DNA of 64,000 bases, taken from the NCBI RefSeq assembly GCF_014284255.1, contig NZ_JACOFV010000015.1:79411-143410 (forward strand). The letters are read 5' to 3'. The notes below the pieces were generated by a model. That model was not told where the DNA came from, did not search any database, and saw only the letters and a list, made by a program, of their open reading frames with translations. Each line of letters starts with the position of its first letter. Positions within the stretch are counted from its first letter, which is position 1. The position numbers and the translations under genes are program-made. Positions 37,805 to 48,253 of the stretch are shown here, one piece after another. Source of the stretch: Cognatundibacterium jejuense (lineage in GTDB: Bacteria; Pseudomonadota; Gammaproteobacteria; Burkholderiales; Burkholderiaceae_D).

Positions 37805-38719
37805 TTAGCTAGCGCGCGCCAATTGTCGGCGAACCGATAAGTACGCACCACATAGGCCTAAAAGCATGCTAAATGCGAGCAAAGCAAGGCTAGGAATAAT
37901 CCCTAAAGGCGTGAGCCGGAATTCCGATGCGTAGAGTTTTGCAAAATCGGCAATTGCCTGATTTAAAGGCTGCAAGGATGCCGCAATTGCGCCTAGTGCC
38001 ATTGCCCCAGCCAGTAAGCCGAGCAGGGCACCTGTGTAGTAATAAGGCCGGTGGATGAAGCTATTGGTCGCTCCTAACAAGCGCGTGACGGAGATTTCTG
38101 CCTGATGTGAAATGACTTGCAAACGGGTTGCATTAAAAACCACCACAATCACAACCACACCCAGAGTAATCGCCAGGAACAACAAACCCATTTGCAAAAT
38201 TTGGACTAAAGCCGCCAGACGTTTAACCCAGGCAGAATCCACCTGAACCACATCAACATCTTGCAAGGATTTTAATTTTTCAACCAAGCTGTCCAATTTC
38301 TCTGCATCGTTGTTCGATAGCGACAAAATATAGGCATCAGGCAGTGGATTGCCACCTAAGGTCGACAACACTTCCGCCAGGCTAGACGAGTCTTGCATCG
38401 CTGCGAGCGCTTTTTCTTTGGGAATAAAGGTCAGTTTGCCATTGATCGCATTTTCTTTGAGCAAACGTTTGATTGGTACCGATACGGCAGTTGCGCTGTC
38501 ACGCCCTGTGTCCGGGCTGACAAAAATACTGATTTCAGGTTCTATGGATAATTGTGAAGAAATCGGTTTGATGTTTTCAATTAATGTCAGGCCAGCGATA
38601 GGCAAGGCCAGTGCAATTGCAACCACTAACACATTAAATAAAAAATTGCCGGTACCTGCACGCAAGTGGGTGTAGGCACTTTTTAATGCAAACAGATGCT
38701 CACGAAACCAGATGGTCAT
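37805..38719 (-). CDS. ftsX: Cell division protein FtsX
   Basis: A 304-residue inner-membrane protein with four helices (one near 24-44, three between about 175 and 295) and a large periplasmic loop, the normal FtsX layout. With FtsE it forms an ABC-type complex at the septum that activates murein hydrolases. ARLQVISHQAEISVTRLLGATNSFIHRP, split over the inner loop, is conserved. It is the last gene of ftsY-ftsE-ftsX. Confidence 0.94.
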   Translation of the reverse strand: MTIWFREHLFALKSAYTHLRAGTGNFLFNVLVVAIALALPIAGLTLIENIKPISSQLSIEPEISIFVSPDTGRDSATAVSVPIKRLLKENAINGKLTFIPKEKALAAMQDSSSLAEVLSTLGGNPLPDAYILSLSNNDAEKLDSLVEKLKSLQDVDVVQVDSAWVKRLAALVQILQMGLLFLAITLGVVVIVVVFNATRLQVISHQAEISVTRLLGATNSFIHRPYYYTGALLGLLAGAMALGAIAASLQPLNQAIADFAKLYASEFRLTPLGIIPSLALLAFSMLLGLCGAYLSVRRQLARAS

Positions 38720-38742
38720 GGGTTTATCCTTGAAATAAGATA

Positions 38743-39417
38743 TCAGGCGGCGATGGAAGAATTCCAGGAATCAGTGATCTGGCCTTTGCTCAGATAAATC
38801 ACACGGCTGGCCTGATCCAGAAACTGTTCATCGTGGCTGGAAATCAGGCACGTAACACCAGCGCTCTGAAAAGCTTTTAAAGCACTCAGTACCTTGTTCG
38901 CATTTTCTCGGTCAAGAAATGCCGTTGGTTCGTCGGCCAGAATGATTTTAGGACGGTTGACGATTGCGCGGGCAATCGCAACGCGTTGTTGTTCACCACC
39001 AGACAAAGTCAACGGGAGCGCATTGGCCTTGTCCAGCATCCCTACTTTTTCTAAAGCGACGCGGGCGCGTGATTCGGCTTCTTGCGCCGCGGCTCCTGTC
39101 ACGATCAGCGGTAACATCACATTCGATAAGATGCTGCGATCATTCAGTAGCTTTTGATCTTGTAAAATCAAGCCTAGCTTACGTCGCAGGTAAGGCAAGC
39201 TGCTGGTTTGCAACTTGCTCACATCCTGACCATTGACCATCACCCGACCAGTTGTTGGCTTCTCAATGCCAGCAATCATCTTCAATAATGTCGATTTTCC
39301 TGCACCGGAAGGGCCAGCTAAAAATATCAGCTCGCCATCTGGTATCGTCAGGGAAATATTGCGCAAGGCGCAGGCGTCGCCAGCATACAGTTTAGAGACG
39401 TTATCGAATTCGATCAT
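38743..39417 (-). CDS. ftsE: Cell division ATP-binding protein FtsE
   Basis: A 224-residue ABC ATPase. Walker A is AGPSGAGKSTLLKMI near 35-48, the signature is LSGGEQQRVAIARAI, and Walker B is IILADEPTAFLD. It drives FtsX at the divisome. The gap to ftsX is 23 bases and to ftsY 30 bases, so the three genes form one operon. Confidence 0.95.
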   Translation of the reverse strand: MIEFDNVSKLYAGDACALRNISLTIPDGELIFLAGPSGAGKSTLLKMIAGIEKPTTGRVMVNGQDVSKLQTSSLPYLRRKLGLILQDQKLLNDRSILSNVMLPLIVTGAAAQEAESRARVALEKVGMLDKANALPLTLSGGEQQRVAIARAIVNRPKIILADEPTAFLDRENANKVLSALKAFQSAGVTCLISSHDEQFLDQASRVIYLSKGQITDSWNSSIAA

Positions 39418-39447
39418 GGCGGTGTAATGTCCGTACTATCGTTAAAT

Positions 39448-40539
39448 TTAATTGAACAAAGCGTCGACAAATTCTTGCGCATTAAATGGCTGCAAATCTT
39501 CAATTTGCTCACCAATACCAATGAAATAAACCGGGACAGGGCGGTTCTTAGCAATCGCTGCCAACACGCCACCTTTGGCGGTGCCGTCTAACTTGGTAAT
39601 CACCAGTCCCGTCAATTGCAGTGCGTCGTCAAAGGCTTTGACCTGTGCCAACGCGTTCTGCCCCGTATTGCCATCGATGATGAGCAATATCTCTTGTGGT
39701 GCGCCGTCCATACCTTTTGCAATGACACGTTTGATTTTCTTCAATTCTTCCATCAAATGCAATTGCGTCGGCAGACGACCAGCGGTATCCACCATCACCA
39801 CATCCGTACCCTTAGCGCGTGCAGAGGCTACGGCATCAAACGCGACTGCTGCAGGGTCGCCAGATTCTTGCGAAATCACCGTGATGTCATTACGCTCACC
39901 CCAGATCGTCAACTGTTCGCGTGCGGCAGCACGGAAGGTGTCACCCGCGGCGAGTAAGACCGACTGGCCGTGTACTTGCATATGCTTGGCCAGTTTGCCT
40001 ATCGTGGTGGTTTTGCCAGCGCCATTGACGCCAGAAATCATCATGACCATAGGTTGATGTCGGCCGAGTTCTAAAGGTTTTTGCAGTGGTGTCAGCAATT
40101 CGAGTAATAAAGCCTTGAGTGCTGTTTTTACTTGTTCGGCTTCCGTCAGCTTTTCTTCTTTGACTTTTTTCTTCAAGGCATCAAGCAAAAATAATGTTGC
40201 TTCTACGCCAGCATCAGATGTCAGCAATGCTGCTTCCAATTCATCGTATAAGTCATCATCAATGCGTGCACCAACAAACAAGGTGGTCAGATTGGACGAA
40301 GTTTTTGCCAGACCTGCTTTTAAACGGCTTAACCACGAGCGTTTTTGCTCTGCCGGGGCAGGAACTGTATCAGCGGTCGGAGCTGATGCAGGAGCTGGTT
40401 GGGTGGCAACTTCGGCCGTGAATGGCGTTGCTGAAACCGTTTCAGTAACAGGAATTATGCTCTCAGAGGCAGGCGCAGCAACACTTTGCGGCGTTGGCGC
40501 TGGCTCTTCTTTGGGTTTTCTTTTGAAAAAGCTAAACAT
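39448..40539 (-). CDS. ftsY: Signal recognition particle receptor FtsY
   Basis: A 363-residue SRP receptor GTPase. The N-terminal 70 residues are a low-complexity Pro/Ala/Glu-rich A-domain. The N domain follows (RSWLSRLKAGLAKTSSNLT), then the G domain with ISGVNGAGKTTTIGKLAKH, DTAGRLPTQ and TKLDGTAKGG. It receives SRP-ribosome complexes at the inner membrane. It is divergent from rsmD and heads the ftsYEX operon. Confidence 0.95.
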   Translation of the reverse strand: MFSFFKRKPKEEPAPTPQSVAAPASESIIPVTETVSATPFTAEVATQPAPASAPTADTVPAPAEQKRSWLSRLKAGLAKTSSNLTTLFVGARIDDDLYDELEAALLTSDAGVEATLFLLDALKKKVKEEKLTEAEQVKTALKALLLELLTPLQKPLELGRHQPMVMMISGVNGAGKTTTIGKLAKHMQVHGQSVLLAAGDTFRAAAREQLTIWGERNDITVISQESGDPAAVAFDAVASARAKGTDVVMVDTAGRLPTQLHLMEELKKIKRVIAKGMDGAPQEILLIIDGNTGQNALAQVKAFDDALQLTGLVITKLDGTAKGGVLAAIAKNRPVPVYFIGIGEQIEDLQPFNAQEFVDALFN

Positions 40540-40655
40540 CGGGGATGATTTTGTCGGAAGATGGATGGCTGTCTACTGCCCACCCAAGTATTATAGAATG
40601 CTGCCATTCTAACAGACCGCGCCCGGTAATTCGATTTACCAGTGTCAAGCAAACA

Positions 40656-41285
40656 ATGAAACCCAAGACTAAAAAGCCTGTATCCCCACAACGTGCCGCC
40701 CATCAGGTCAGAATTATCGGTGGCCAGTGGAAGCGCAGCCTGTTGAGCGTGATCGAAGCGGAAGGTTTACGACCCACCCCAGACCGTGTCAGAGAAACCA
40801 CATTTAACTGGATTAACCATCTTTTTGACGCGCATTGGACGCCAATAATCTGCCTTGACCTCTTCGCTGGCAGCGGCGCTTTAGGTTTTGAAGCAGCGAG
40901 TCGCGGTGCTGCACAGGTCGTGATGGTCGAATCCCATACCCCAGCTTTTAAGCAATTGGAGCAGGTAAAAACTAAACTAAAGGCAAACCAATGCCAGTTA
41001 GTTCGCGGTGATGCTGCTAAAGTGATCGCGAATGTGGCTGCACAAGGGCAAAAATTTGACCTTATTTTTCTCGATCCGCCATTTGAACAAGGTTGGTTGG
41101 AAAAAATATTGCCAGCATGCAAAGAAATTATTCATTCTAAAAGCTGTGTCTATGTCGAATCAGAATTTGCATTAGATCCTGAAAGCACAGAGGAGAACAT
41201 GCAAGCTTTGCTGAGTGGTTGGCAGTTAATACGCGCTGATAAAGCCGGAAGTGTGTATTTCCATATTCTGCAACGCAGCATTTGA
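40656..41285 (+). CDS. rsmD: 16S rRNA (guanine966-N2)-methyltransferase RsmD
   Basis: A 209-residue rRNA methyltransferase. RIIGGQWKRSLL near the start, CLDLFAGSGALGFEAASRGA as SAM motif and LIFLDPPFEQGW as the catalytic DPPF motif are all characteristic. The frame is open to 40545 but the first 37 residues there do not resemble the family; the ATG at 40656 is chosen. It lies ahead of coaD in the order common to betaproteobacteria. Confidence 0.94.
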   Translation: MKPKTKKPVSPQRAAHQVRIIGGQWKRSLLSVIEAEGLRPTPDRVRETTFNWINHLFDAHWTPIICLDLFAGSGALGFEAASRGAAQVVMVESHTPAFKQLEQVKTKLKANQCQLVRGDAAKVIANVAAQGQKFDLIFLDPPFEQGWLEKILPACKEIIHSKSCVYVESEFALDPESTEENMQALLSGWQLIRADKAGSVYFHILQRSI

Positions 41286-41361
41286 GTACGTAAAACGCGC
41301 GAAAATCAGGCATAATGGCAGGTCAAATTGGTGCATATCATTATGCAATTAGCGAAAATAG

Positions 41362-41865
<504 letters not shown>

Positions 41866-41900
41866 GCGTTGCTGCATAGAATTTTAGTTATAGCGAAAAA

Positions 41901-41933
41901 ATCAGGCTTGGCAGGTTGTTGAGCCAGCCTGAT
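41901..41933 (+). other. Hairpin between coaD and the ferredoxin gene
   Basis: ATCAGGCTTGGC pairs with GCCAGCCTGAT with one bulged T. No T-run follows, so it may act in mRNA processing or as a weak attenuator rather than a terminator. Confidence 0.5.
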
Positions 41934-41951
41934 GCAATGAAAGAGAAGTGA

Positions 41952-42215
<264 letters not shown>

Positions 42216-42245
42216 ATTCTTGCCACGATGCGTGACCTGGTGTTT

Positions 42246-43385
42246 TTATTCGCAGCGCACCATATTGCGGCCTGAGCGTTTGGCGTCGTACAACGCGCGA
42301 TCAGCTCTGGAAATCATTTCTTTAGCAACGATTACTTCATCGCCGTGGTTTTGTTTTTCCGACACGGTCGTCAGACCGATGGAAATACTCGTGTTGCAGC
42401 TACCCCCTTCAGATAGCGGAAACGCCTTCTCAGCGATGCTGCGGCGTATGCGTTCTGCCACCATCATGGCGTCTTGCAAATTGGCATTGATCAATAGCAC
42501 GACAAATTCTTCTCCACCAAAACGTCCGAGTGTATCGCTGAGGCGTAATTCTGCTTTGATCCTACGTGCAACTTCGCAAAGTACATCATCACCGCCCTGA
42601 TGACCGTATTGGTCATTCACTTTTTTGAAGAAATCAATGTCCAGATACATGCAGGCAATACCATAGCCCTGACGCCTTGCCCGACCGATTTCTTCCAGCG
42701 TGCGTTGTTCAACGTAGCGACGGTTGCTGACATTGGTCAGCGGATCGGTGAGCCCTATGTAAGTCAGGCGTTCGTTGTTGATCACGTTTTCAAGACAAAT
42801 TGCAATGATAGAGCCCAACCGTTGAATAAAGTCGGTTGCCATGCTCGATAAAAAACGATCCGCCGAAAAACTACCCAGATTGAGATAACCGATCAATCTT
42901 CCTTGTCGTATTAACGGAATCAGCGCAACGCTGGCCGGCTTTTGGCTGAAACTGCGGAAGAACTGTTCGTACAGATGACGTTGGTAAGGTCCCAGGACTG
43001 GCTTTTGTGAACTGATACAGGGCGTCTGCAATTCGCGTTCGCTGCGGACAAACAACATATGTGGAAATTCGCGCAAATTGATGCGCAAATCGGTCAGCAT
43101 TTGTTGCAAATCCTGGCGTGGATCAAGCAGGATCAGACTCACCATATCCAGTTCTGATGTTTCAGCGAGAGAGCTGAAAATACTGGTGATTAACTCTATG
43201 AAATGGCTGGCACCGATGATTTGCAATTCAAATTTCTGGTGCCGCTCCATGATGTTTTGATTGCGATGTGCATGCTCAAGAATATCGTCCAGACGAGAGC
43301 GCAGCATGTTGTTTTCCAAACGCAATTCATCCATCGCTGATAAGCGCGGTGGATGTTTAGCGGAATAGGGAGCAGCACCGTCCAT
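42246..43385 (-). CDS. Diguanylate cyclase with DUF484/GAF-like sensor domain
   Basis: A 379-residue cytosolic protein. An N-terminal coiled coil (LENNMLRSRLDDILEHAHRN) leads into a GAF/DUF484-like domain (about 60-215). The C-terminal GGDEF domain has the active-site RFGGEEFVVLL and an intact I-site RLSD exactly five residues before GGEEF, so it should make c-di-GMP with product inhibition. The ATG at 43385 is preferred to the TTG three bases earlier. It is convergent with the ferredoxin gene and has no membrane segment. Confidence 0.9.
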   Translation of the reverse strand: MDGAAPYSAKHPPRLSAMDELRLENNMLRSRLDDILEHAHRNQNIMERHQKFELQIIGASHFIELITSIFSSLAETSELDMVSLILLDPRQDLQQMLTDLRINLREFPHMLFVRSERELQTPCISSQKPVLGPYQRHLYEQFFRSFSQKPASVALIPLIRQGRLIGYLNLGSFSADRFLSSMATDFIQRLGSIIAICLENVINNERLTYIGLTDPLTNVSNRRYVEQRTLEEIGRARRQGYGIACMYLDIDFFKKVNDQYGHQGGDDVLCEVARRIKAELRLSDTLGRFGGEEFVVLLINANLQDAMMVAERIRRSIAEKAFPLSEGGSCNTSISIGLTTVSEKQNHGDEVIVAKEMISRADRALYDAKRSGRNMVRCE

Positions 43386-43438
43386 CAATTTCTCTCAAGT
43401 TGCACATGCACAAAGTATGCAAGCTAATCTATGTGGTA

Positions 43439-44296
43439 TTAAAAGGCAATAGCTATTTCGACGTTATCGCCTACTGACAAAATATGTCCGATGCCATTCT
43501 CTACGATGACATTCATGCCAAACGTGATCTCGCCATCCACGATAGGATTAGCGCGATAAGATTGCAAGATATCCACTGGATTGGGTCCCACTTCGCCTGT
43601 CGTTTGATCCACTGCTGGCATGGGGCAGCGTGGGCAGGGTTTAACCGGACGTAATTGTATCCCATCGCCTATGCTGTAGGTCTCGGCATAGTCTTCCTCA
43701 AAGGCTTCAATCCCATCGAGTACGATATTAGGCCGGAAGCGATTCATTGGCACCGGCGTACGACCTTGTGCAATAGCTTTCTGGTTCAAATCATCTAAAG
43801 AAGCCTGGGAAACGAGCAGCAGAGGGTAGCCATCAGAAAAACGGGTGGGCACTAGTTTGTCGCCAGTCCATTTGGTGTTGGCAAACCGTTGTGCTTGTTC
43901 AGAAAAACGCACTAAGCGACAAGATTTATTCAGAGCCTGACTAAACCAAGCCGCGGCAGCGTCGCCAGCGTCGTCGGCAAGTAAAGCAAATTCCCAAATG
44001 ACGACAGGAATCGCTTTTTCTGAAGCGGTATGCGTATTGCGTGCTAACGGCAACAATAAGCTTGGCATCTCGTCGAAGTCTACGCGCAAGGAATCTGCTG
44101 CGATGGTGCAACGTATGCGCGCCATCTGTGGATATTCGCGCTGACTGATAAATTGCCCTTGCAAGTCCACCAGCATCCACTCTCTGTCATGCACACCACC
44201 CACACTTAATCCTGTCGCTGTGACTGTTGCTTCGGATACGCTAATGCCAGCGCAGGATTTGATTGGATAGATCGTTAAATCGGTGATATTAGGCAT
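43439..44296 (-). CDS. MOSC-domain protein (YcbX-like, without ferredoxin domain)
   Basis: A 285-residue protein with an N-terminal MOSC_N beta-barrel (LTIYPIKSCAGISVSEA at 6-22) and a MOSC domain (about 120-280) with RFRPNIVLDG and PCPRCPMPAVDQTTGE, whose Cys would bind the molybdenum cofactor. Relatives such as YcbX and mARC reduce N-hydroxylated compounds. The ferredoxin domain of YcbX is absent, so an external electron donor would be needed. Confidence 0.87.
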   Translation of the reverse strand: MPNITDLTIYPIKSCAGISVSEATVTATGLSVGGVHDREWMLVDLQGQFISQREYPQMARIRCTIAADSLRVDFDEMPSLLLPLARNTHTASEKAIPVVIWEFALLADDAGDAAAAWFSQALNKSCRLVRFSEQAQRFANTKWTGDKLVPTRFSDGYPLLLVSQASLDDLNQKAIAQGRTPVPMNRFRPNIVLDGIEAFEEDYAETYSIGDGIQLRPVKPCPRCPMPAVDQTTGEVGPNPVDILQSYRANPIVDGEITFGMNVIVENGIGHILSVGDNVEIAIAF

Positions 44297-44404
44297 GACT
44301 CTCCTTTAGACAAGCTGGTGTTGCATTGCGGATATCAGCTATTTTAATGTAAGTAGGCGGGTTTGCTAGGATACAGTTTTTCAGATTTTACCAATTCAAT
44401 GCGA

Positions 44405-45376
44405 TCACTTACCCTGAAACTGACGACGATAAGCTGAAGGTGAAATTGTGAATTCCCGTGCAAAGTAACGCCGTAGCAATAACCCCGAGCCGAAACCCGC
44501 ATCAATCGCGATATCTTCGATAGAACGCTGGCTGGATTCGAGTTGTCTTTGGGTAAATGCCAGTCTTTGATGTAATAACCATTGACCTACTGTTGTGCCT
44601 GTCATTTTTTGAAAATGCCGGGTAAAACTTCGGCGGCTCATCAAAGCGCGTTGCGCCAGTTGATCCAGATTATGTGATTCTGTCAGATGTGCAAGCATCC
44701 ATTCCAGTATTTGTGATAAACGGTCATCACTGGCGAGAACCGGTATTGCTTGTTCTATGTATTGCGCCTGTCCGCCTTGTCGATGCGGTGCCACCACCAG
44801 ACGGCGTGCAACGGCAGCGGCGACATCTGCACCATATTTACTGCGTAAAAGATGCAGGCAACAATCTATTCCGGCAGCAGTACCCGCTGACGTCACGACA
44901 TCACCAAGATCGACATACAACACATTAGGATCCAGATGAATATCCGGAAAACGCCTTGAAAATTCTTTCGCCAGTGCCCAATGCGTCGTTGCACTGCGTT
45001 GCTGCAACAAGCCCGCTTCTGCGACGACAAATGCACCCAGACATAGCCCGACAATGCGCGTTCCTGCTTTATGCGCCTTGCGTAAGGCGTTTAATAATTC
45101 AAACGGTGCAGGGCGCAAGTCGTTATACCAAGATGGAATGATGATCATATCTGCACGCGACAACGCAGATAAGCCATAGCGCGTCTGGATAGAAAATCCG
45201 GCATTCGTTTTAACAACCTGCTCTCCGCTCTTCGCGGATATTCCGCAGACCTTGATCGCAAATTTCGGCAACGGCGTATCGCCATGCGACTCACCAAATA
45301 CCAGGCATGGCACTGACAAATGAAACGGACTGATGCTATCAAACGCAACGATAGCGATATGGATAGTCTGTTCCAT
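44405..45376 (-). CDS. GlxA-type AraC-family transcriptional regulator
   Basis: A 323-residue regulator with an N-terminal DJ-1/PfpI-like domain (IVGLCLGAFVVAEAGLL around the nucleophile Cys position) and two C-terminal AraC helix-turn-helix motifs (LDQLAQRALMSRRSFTRHF and IEDIAIDAGFGSGLLLRRYF). Starts upstream at 45412 and 45484 are open but none has a Shine-Dalgarno; the ATG at 45376 gives the usual family N-terminus. It is divergent from the cysteine hydrolase gene at 45530 and may control it. Confidence 0.87.
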   Translation of the reverse strand: MEQTIHIAIVAFDSISPFHLSVPCLVFGESHGDTPLPKFAIKVCGISAKSGEQVVKTNAGFSIQTRYGLSALSRADMIIIPSWYNDLRPAPFELLNALRKAHKAGTRIVGLCLGAFVVAEAGLLQQRSATTHWALAKEFSRRFPDIHLDPNVLYVDLGDVVTSAGTAAGIDCCLHLLRSKYGADVAAAVARRLVVAPHRQGGQAQYIEQAIPVLASDDRLSQILEWMLAHLTESHNLDQLAQRALMSRRSFTRHFQKMTGTTVGQWLLHQRLAFTQRQLESSQRSIEDIAIDAGFGSGLLLRRYFAREFTISPSAYRRQFQGK

Positions 45377-45529
45377 ATCAATCAATTTGTTGCTAGAAAT
45401 AAGATTTTTCATTGTGACCCGATTGTATCGGATATTGGCTATCGGGTCACTGCTCAAACAAAATGGTAAAGCGCAAAATAGCATCCAGTAACAGACATCT
45501 TCTTTAACGATTTTTTTTGAAAGCTAGCC

Positions 45530-46171
45530 ATGACAACGACTTCTCACTCCCTTACCCAAAAACGTGCCCTGATCGTGATCGACGTGCAAAATGAATATTT
45601 CACCGGCAATATGTTGATTGAATATCCTGATCCAGCGGTTTCTTTGCATAACATCGGTATCGCCATGGATACAGCGCGCGCGGCCGGCATCCCTATCTTA
45701 GTGGTGCAACATTCCGCACCAGAAAGCTCACCCATTTTTGCGCGTGGATCCGATGCCTGGCAATTGCACTCGGTAGTGCAGCAACGGTCGTTTGATCATC
45801 TGATCGAAAAAAGTATGGCCAGCATCTTTGTTGGTACCGAAGCCGGCGCATGGTTGAAGCAACATCAGATAGATACCCTCAGCATCGTTGGTTACATGAC
45901 GCATAACTGCAACGCCAGTACGATCTACCAGGCGTCTCATGAAGGTTACACCGTGGAAGTATTGAGCGATGCGACGGGGGCCTTACCGTATGCCAATGAA
46001 GCAGGCTATGCCAGTGCCGAGGAAATACATCGTGCTTTTAATGTTGTCTTTCAATCGAATTTTGCCGCTGTATGTACAACAGAGAGTTGGATCAATGCGG
46101 TAAAAAATCAAACCGTCATCGAAAAAAGTAATGTATTAAGTTCACACCTGGCGGGGCGGGGGCGCAGATAA
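45530..46171 (+). CDS. Isochorismatase-family cysteine hydrolase
   Basis: A 213-residue hydrolase with the family triad: Asp in LIVIDVQNEYF near 18, Lys in LIEKSMASIF near 90 and Cys in YMTHNCNASTIYQ near 128. Relatives cleave amides such as nicotinamide, carbamoylsarcosine or isochorismate. The substrate cannot be assigned. It lies divergent to the GlxA-type regulator, a common pairing. Confidence 0.88.
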   Translation: MTTTSHSLTQKRALIVIDVQNEYFTGNMLIEYPDPAVSLHNIGIAMDTARAAGIPILVVQHSAPESSPIFARGSDAWQLHSVVQQRSFDHLIEKSMASIFVGTEAGAWLKQHQIDTLSIVGYMTHNCNASTIYQASHEGYTVEVLSDATGALPYANEAGYASAEEIHRAFNVVFQSNFAAVCTTESWINAVKNQTVIEKSNVLSSHLAGRGRR

Positions 46172-46311
46172 TTAATTTTTTTGGCGTAATGTTGATATCA
46201 ATTTGAGCCGAAGGATTATTTAATTCAAACGAATTTGTTCTTTTATTCCTTATATTTTAAACAGTATAATTCTTAAAAATTAAATAATATGAAGAACTTG
46301 GGATCATTTTG

Positions 46312-47487
46312 ATGAATAAATTTTATGTGAAGGTTGTTGCGTCAACTGTAGTATCCATGTGTTTGGTAGGATGCGGCGGCGGTGGCGGATCAAATGTATC
46401 GACGGCTAGTGTGGATGGTGGCAATACTGGCGGAAGTGTAACGCCTCCGCCTGTATTGCCGGTAACCTATACACGACAAGTTCCAGTAGCAGGTGATAGT
46501 TTTACTTATCAACATTTGGTTCGTGATGATCAAGGACAAAGCTGGACTTACTATTCAACAGAACAGTATGGAAATCCATACCGTGGAGTGACCGGCAGCG
46601 CAAGCGTTCTAAACGATAAGTTGCCTAAAGCAGGGTATTTTTTTGCTGGAACAAATACATCTGCTACCTTCTCTTATCTCAGCTTGTACGACGCAAATGG
46701 TGCAGAACTCTTGTTTTCTCCCCGGTCAGTTTCTTCCTTTCCATGTTCTTATTCGCAGAATTATCTTACCGCCAAATCGCCCTACTCTTTGGGCCAGACC
46801 TGGGATGTCAATGTCACGTTGAATTGCACTTCAGGTAGCTCTTCAGTCACTTACAAAACTGTGCGAGATACTGGAAGTATTGTCGGTGTTGAAGACGTAA
46901 CCGTTACGGCAGGTAAGTTTTCCACTTTAAAAGAAGTGGCAACAATAAAAGAGCTTACAACCTATACCCCACCTGGCGGCAACTATACAGATACAAGTAA
47001 GGATGTAAGTCGTACTTGCTGGCGCGATACGGTGAGCGGTCAGTATGTCAAATGCGTCACGACTGGTTTTGATTCTGACTTTCAGTCATCGAAACCCGGA
47101 GGAAGTAAAAATTTAATCATTACGTCGGAGTTGATTGGTCGCCTTAACGCCAGCAATGTCGGAGTCAAAGTGCTGCAAAGGTTTGCGGGTCGCTGGAATT
47201 TAACTATAGCTGGCAACACTGGCGTCAATTTGATCGAGATTGACCCAACGGGAACAGCCTCATACCTGTTTGGTATCAGTGCCGGTGGACTTTCTACGGA
47301 TTATTCAAGCAAACTACTTAATGCCAGTGTAAATAACGATGGGGATATTTCTGTCACGATCAGCTCGTCCAGTGCTAACGGTATGAATGGGACTTTGAGC
47401 GGAAAGCTTGACTCATTGGTAGGTGGAAGTGGAGTAATTAATTTGAAGAACGGCTATACGGCAACTTGGAAAATGTCTCGACAATAA
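46312..47487 (+). CDS. Hypothetical secreted lipoprotein
   Basis: A 391-residue protein, not recognised. A lipoprotein signal peptide ends in LVGC at about 17-20, followed by a run of Gly, a Ser/Thr-rich linker, and Pro residues. The rest is rich in Thr, Ser, Gly and Tyr with predicted beta character and a few Cys, consistent with a cell-surface or periplasmic beta-sandwich protein. The upstream region (46172-46311) is AT-rich and carries TATAAT at 46265-46270 as a possible -10 element. The gene is isolated. Confidence 0.7.
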   Translation: MNKFYVKVVASTVVSMCLVGCGGGGGSNVSTASVDGGNTGGSVTPPPVLPVTYTRQVPVAGDSFTYQHLVRDDQGQSWTYYSTEQYGNPYRGVTGSASVLNDKLPKAGYFFAGTNTSATFSYLSLYDANGAELLFSPRSVSSFPCSYSQNYLTAKSPYSLGQTWDVNVTLNCTSGSSSVTYKTVRDTGSIVGVEDVTVTAGKFSTLKEVATIKELTTYTPPGGNYTDTSKDVSRTCWRDTVSGQYVKCVTTGFDSDFQSSKPGGSKNLIITSELIGRLNASNVGVKVLQRFAGRWNLTIAGNTGVNLIEIDPTGTASYLFGISAGGLSTDYSSKLLNASVNNDGDISVTISSSSANGMNGTLSGKLDSLVGGSGVINLKNGYTATWKMSRQ

Positions 47488-47713
47488 TTTATTTCGGATT
47501 CGTGATTATGTTCTCATTTGTTGGTGTAGTCTTTTATGTTCTAAAAATGTTCTGCTAAGGCTTCTCCATACAAAAAGATGCTAGGCACTGGAAAACGTCA
47601 TTAACAAGCTGACGAAGTTTTGTGTAGCTCTGTATTGAATTCTTTATTTAAAGTTTAGCCCAATATCATATATTGATGATGATTCTATTTTTCTATGTTG
47701 ATGGAAAGCGTGT

Positions 47714-47752
47714 TTAAAAAAAATGCCGCGAAAGATTTCGCGGCATTTTTTT
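47714..47752. terminator. Bidirectional terminator between the lipoprotein and DUF3761 genes
   Basis: AAATGCCGCGAAA pairs with TTTCGCGGCATTT around GA, with A-run and T-run on the two sides. It lies 15 bases beyond the stop of the minus-strand DUF3761 gene and about 230 bases past the plus-strand lipoprotein gene. The region 47488-47713 contains nothing else recognisable. Confidence 0.9.
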
Positions 47753-47767
47753 GCTTTATCTATTTAC

Positions 47768-48226
47768 TTATTTAGTACAAGCCTTGCCATGATCTGGACG
47801 ATTTCCAGCTGCTTTTGCTTCGGCTTCAGTCATGTAGGAGCCTTCTTTGGTTGTACCGTAATACTTAGCGCCTTCGCAATGGTAAACTTTGGAGCTCGTG
47901 TTAACCCACACTTTACCTGCGCCTCCGCCGGCCGCTGGTGCCGCGACTGGTGTTGCTGCTTTCGCTGGTGTTGCTGCTTTCGCTGGTGCTGCTGGAGCGG
48001 CTGGGGTTGCTGCGGCTGCTGGTGTGGCTGATGCTTCTGCAGTTGCCCATTCTTTTACGCCTTTGTGACCTGAGCATGCGCCTTTTTTACTTGCTCCAGT
48101 GTATGCAGTGCCGTCATTGCAAGTTGCAGAGACCGTAGCAGCATCGGCAGCCATGGCAGAGTTCAGAATACCTGCCGAGCCAGCAACAGATAAAACACAT
48201 GCCAACAACATTGATTTGATTTTCAT
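47768..48226 (-). CDS. Secreted DUF3761-domain protein with Ala/Pro/Lys-rich linker
   Basis: A 152-residue exported protein. The signal peptide ends at about residue 26 (SAMAAD). A short DUF3761-type motif CNDGTAYTGASKKGACSGH is followed by an Ala/Pro/Thr/Lys linker with repeats of PAKAAT, and then a C-terminal domain VWVNTSSKVYHCEGAKYYG with KACTK at the end. The start at 48226 is chosen because GAGGGA stands six bases ahead of it. Function unknown. Confidence 0.8.
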   Translation of the reverse strand: MKIKSMLLACVLSVAGSAGILNSAMAADAATVSATCNDGTAYTGASKKGACSGHKGVKEWATAEASATPAAAATPAAPAAPAKAATPAKAATPVAAPAAGGGAGKVWVNTSSKVYHCEGAKYYGTTKEGSYMTEAEAKAAGNRPDHGKACTK

Positions 48227-48253
48227 ATTCATTCCCTCGTGTGGTTAAAAAAA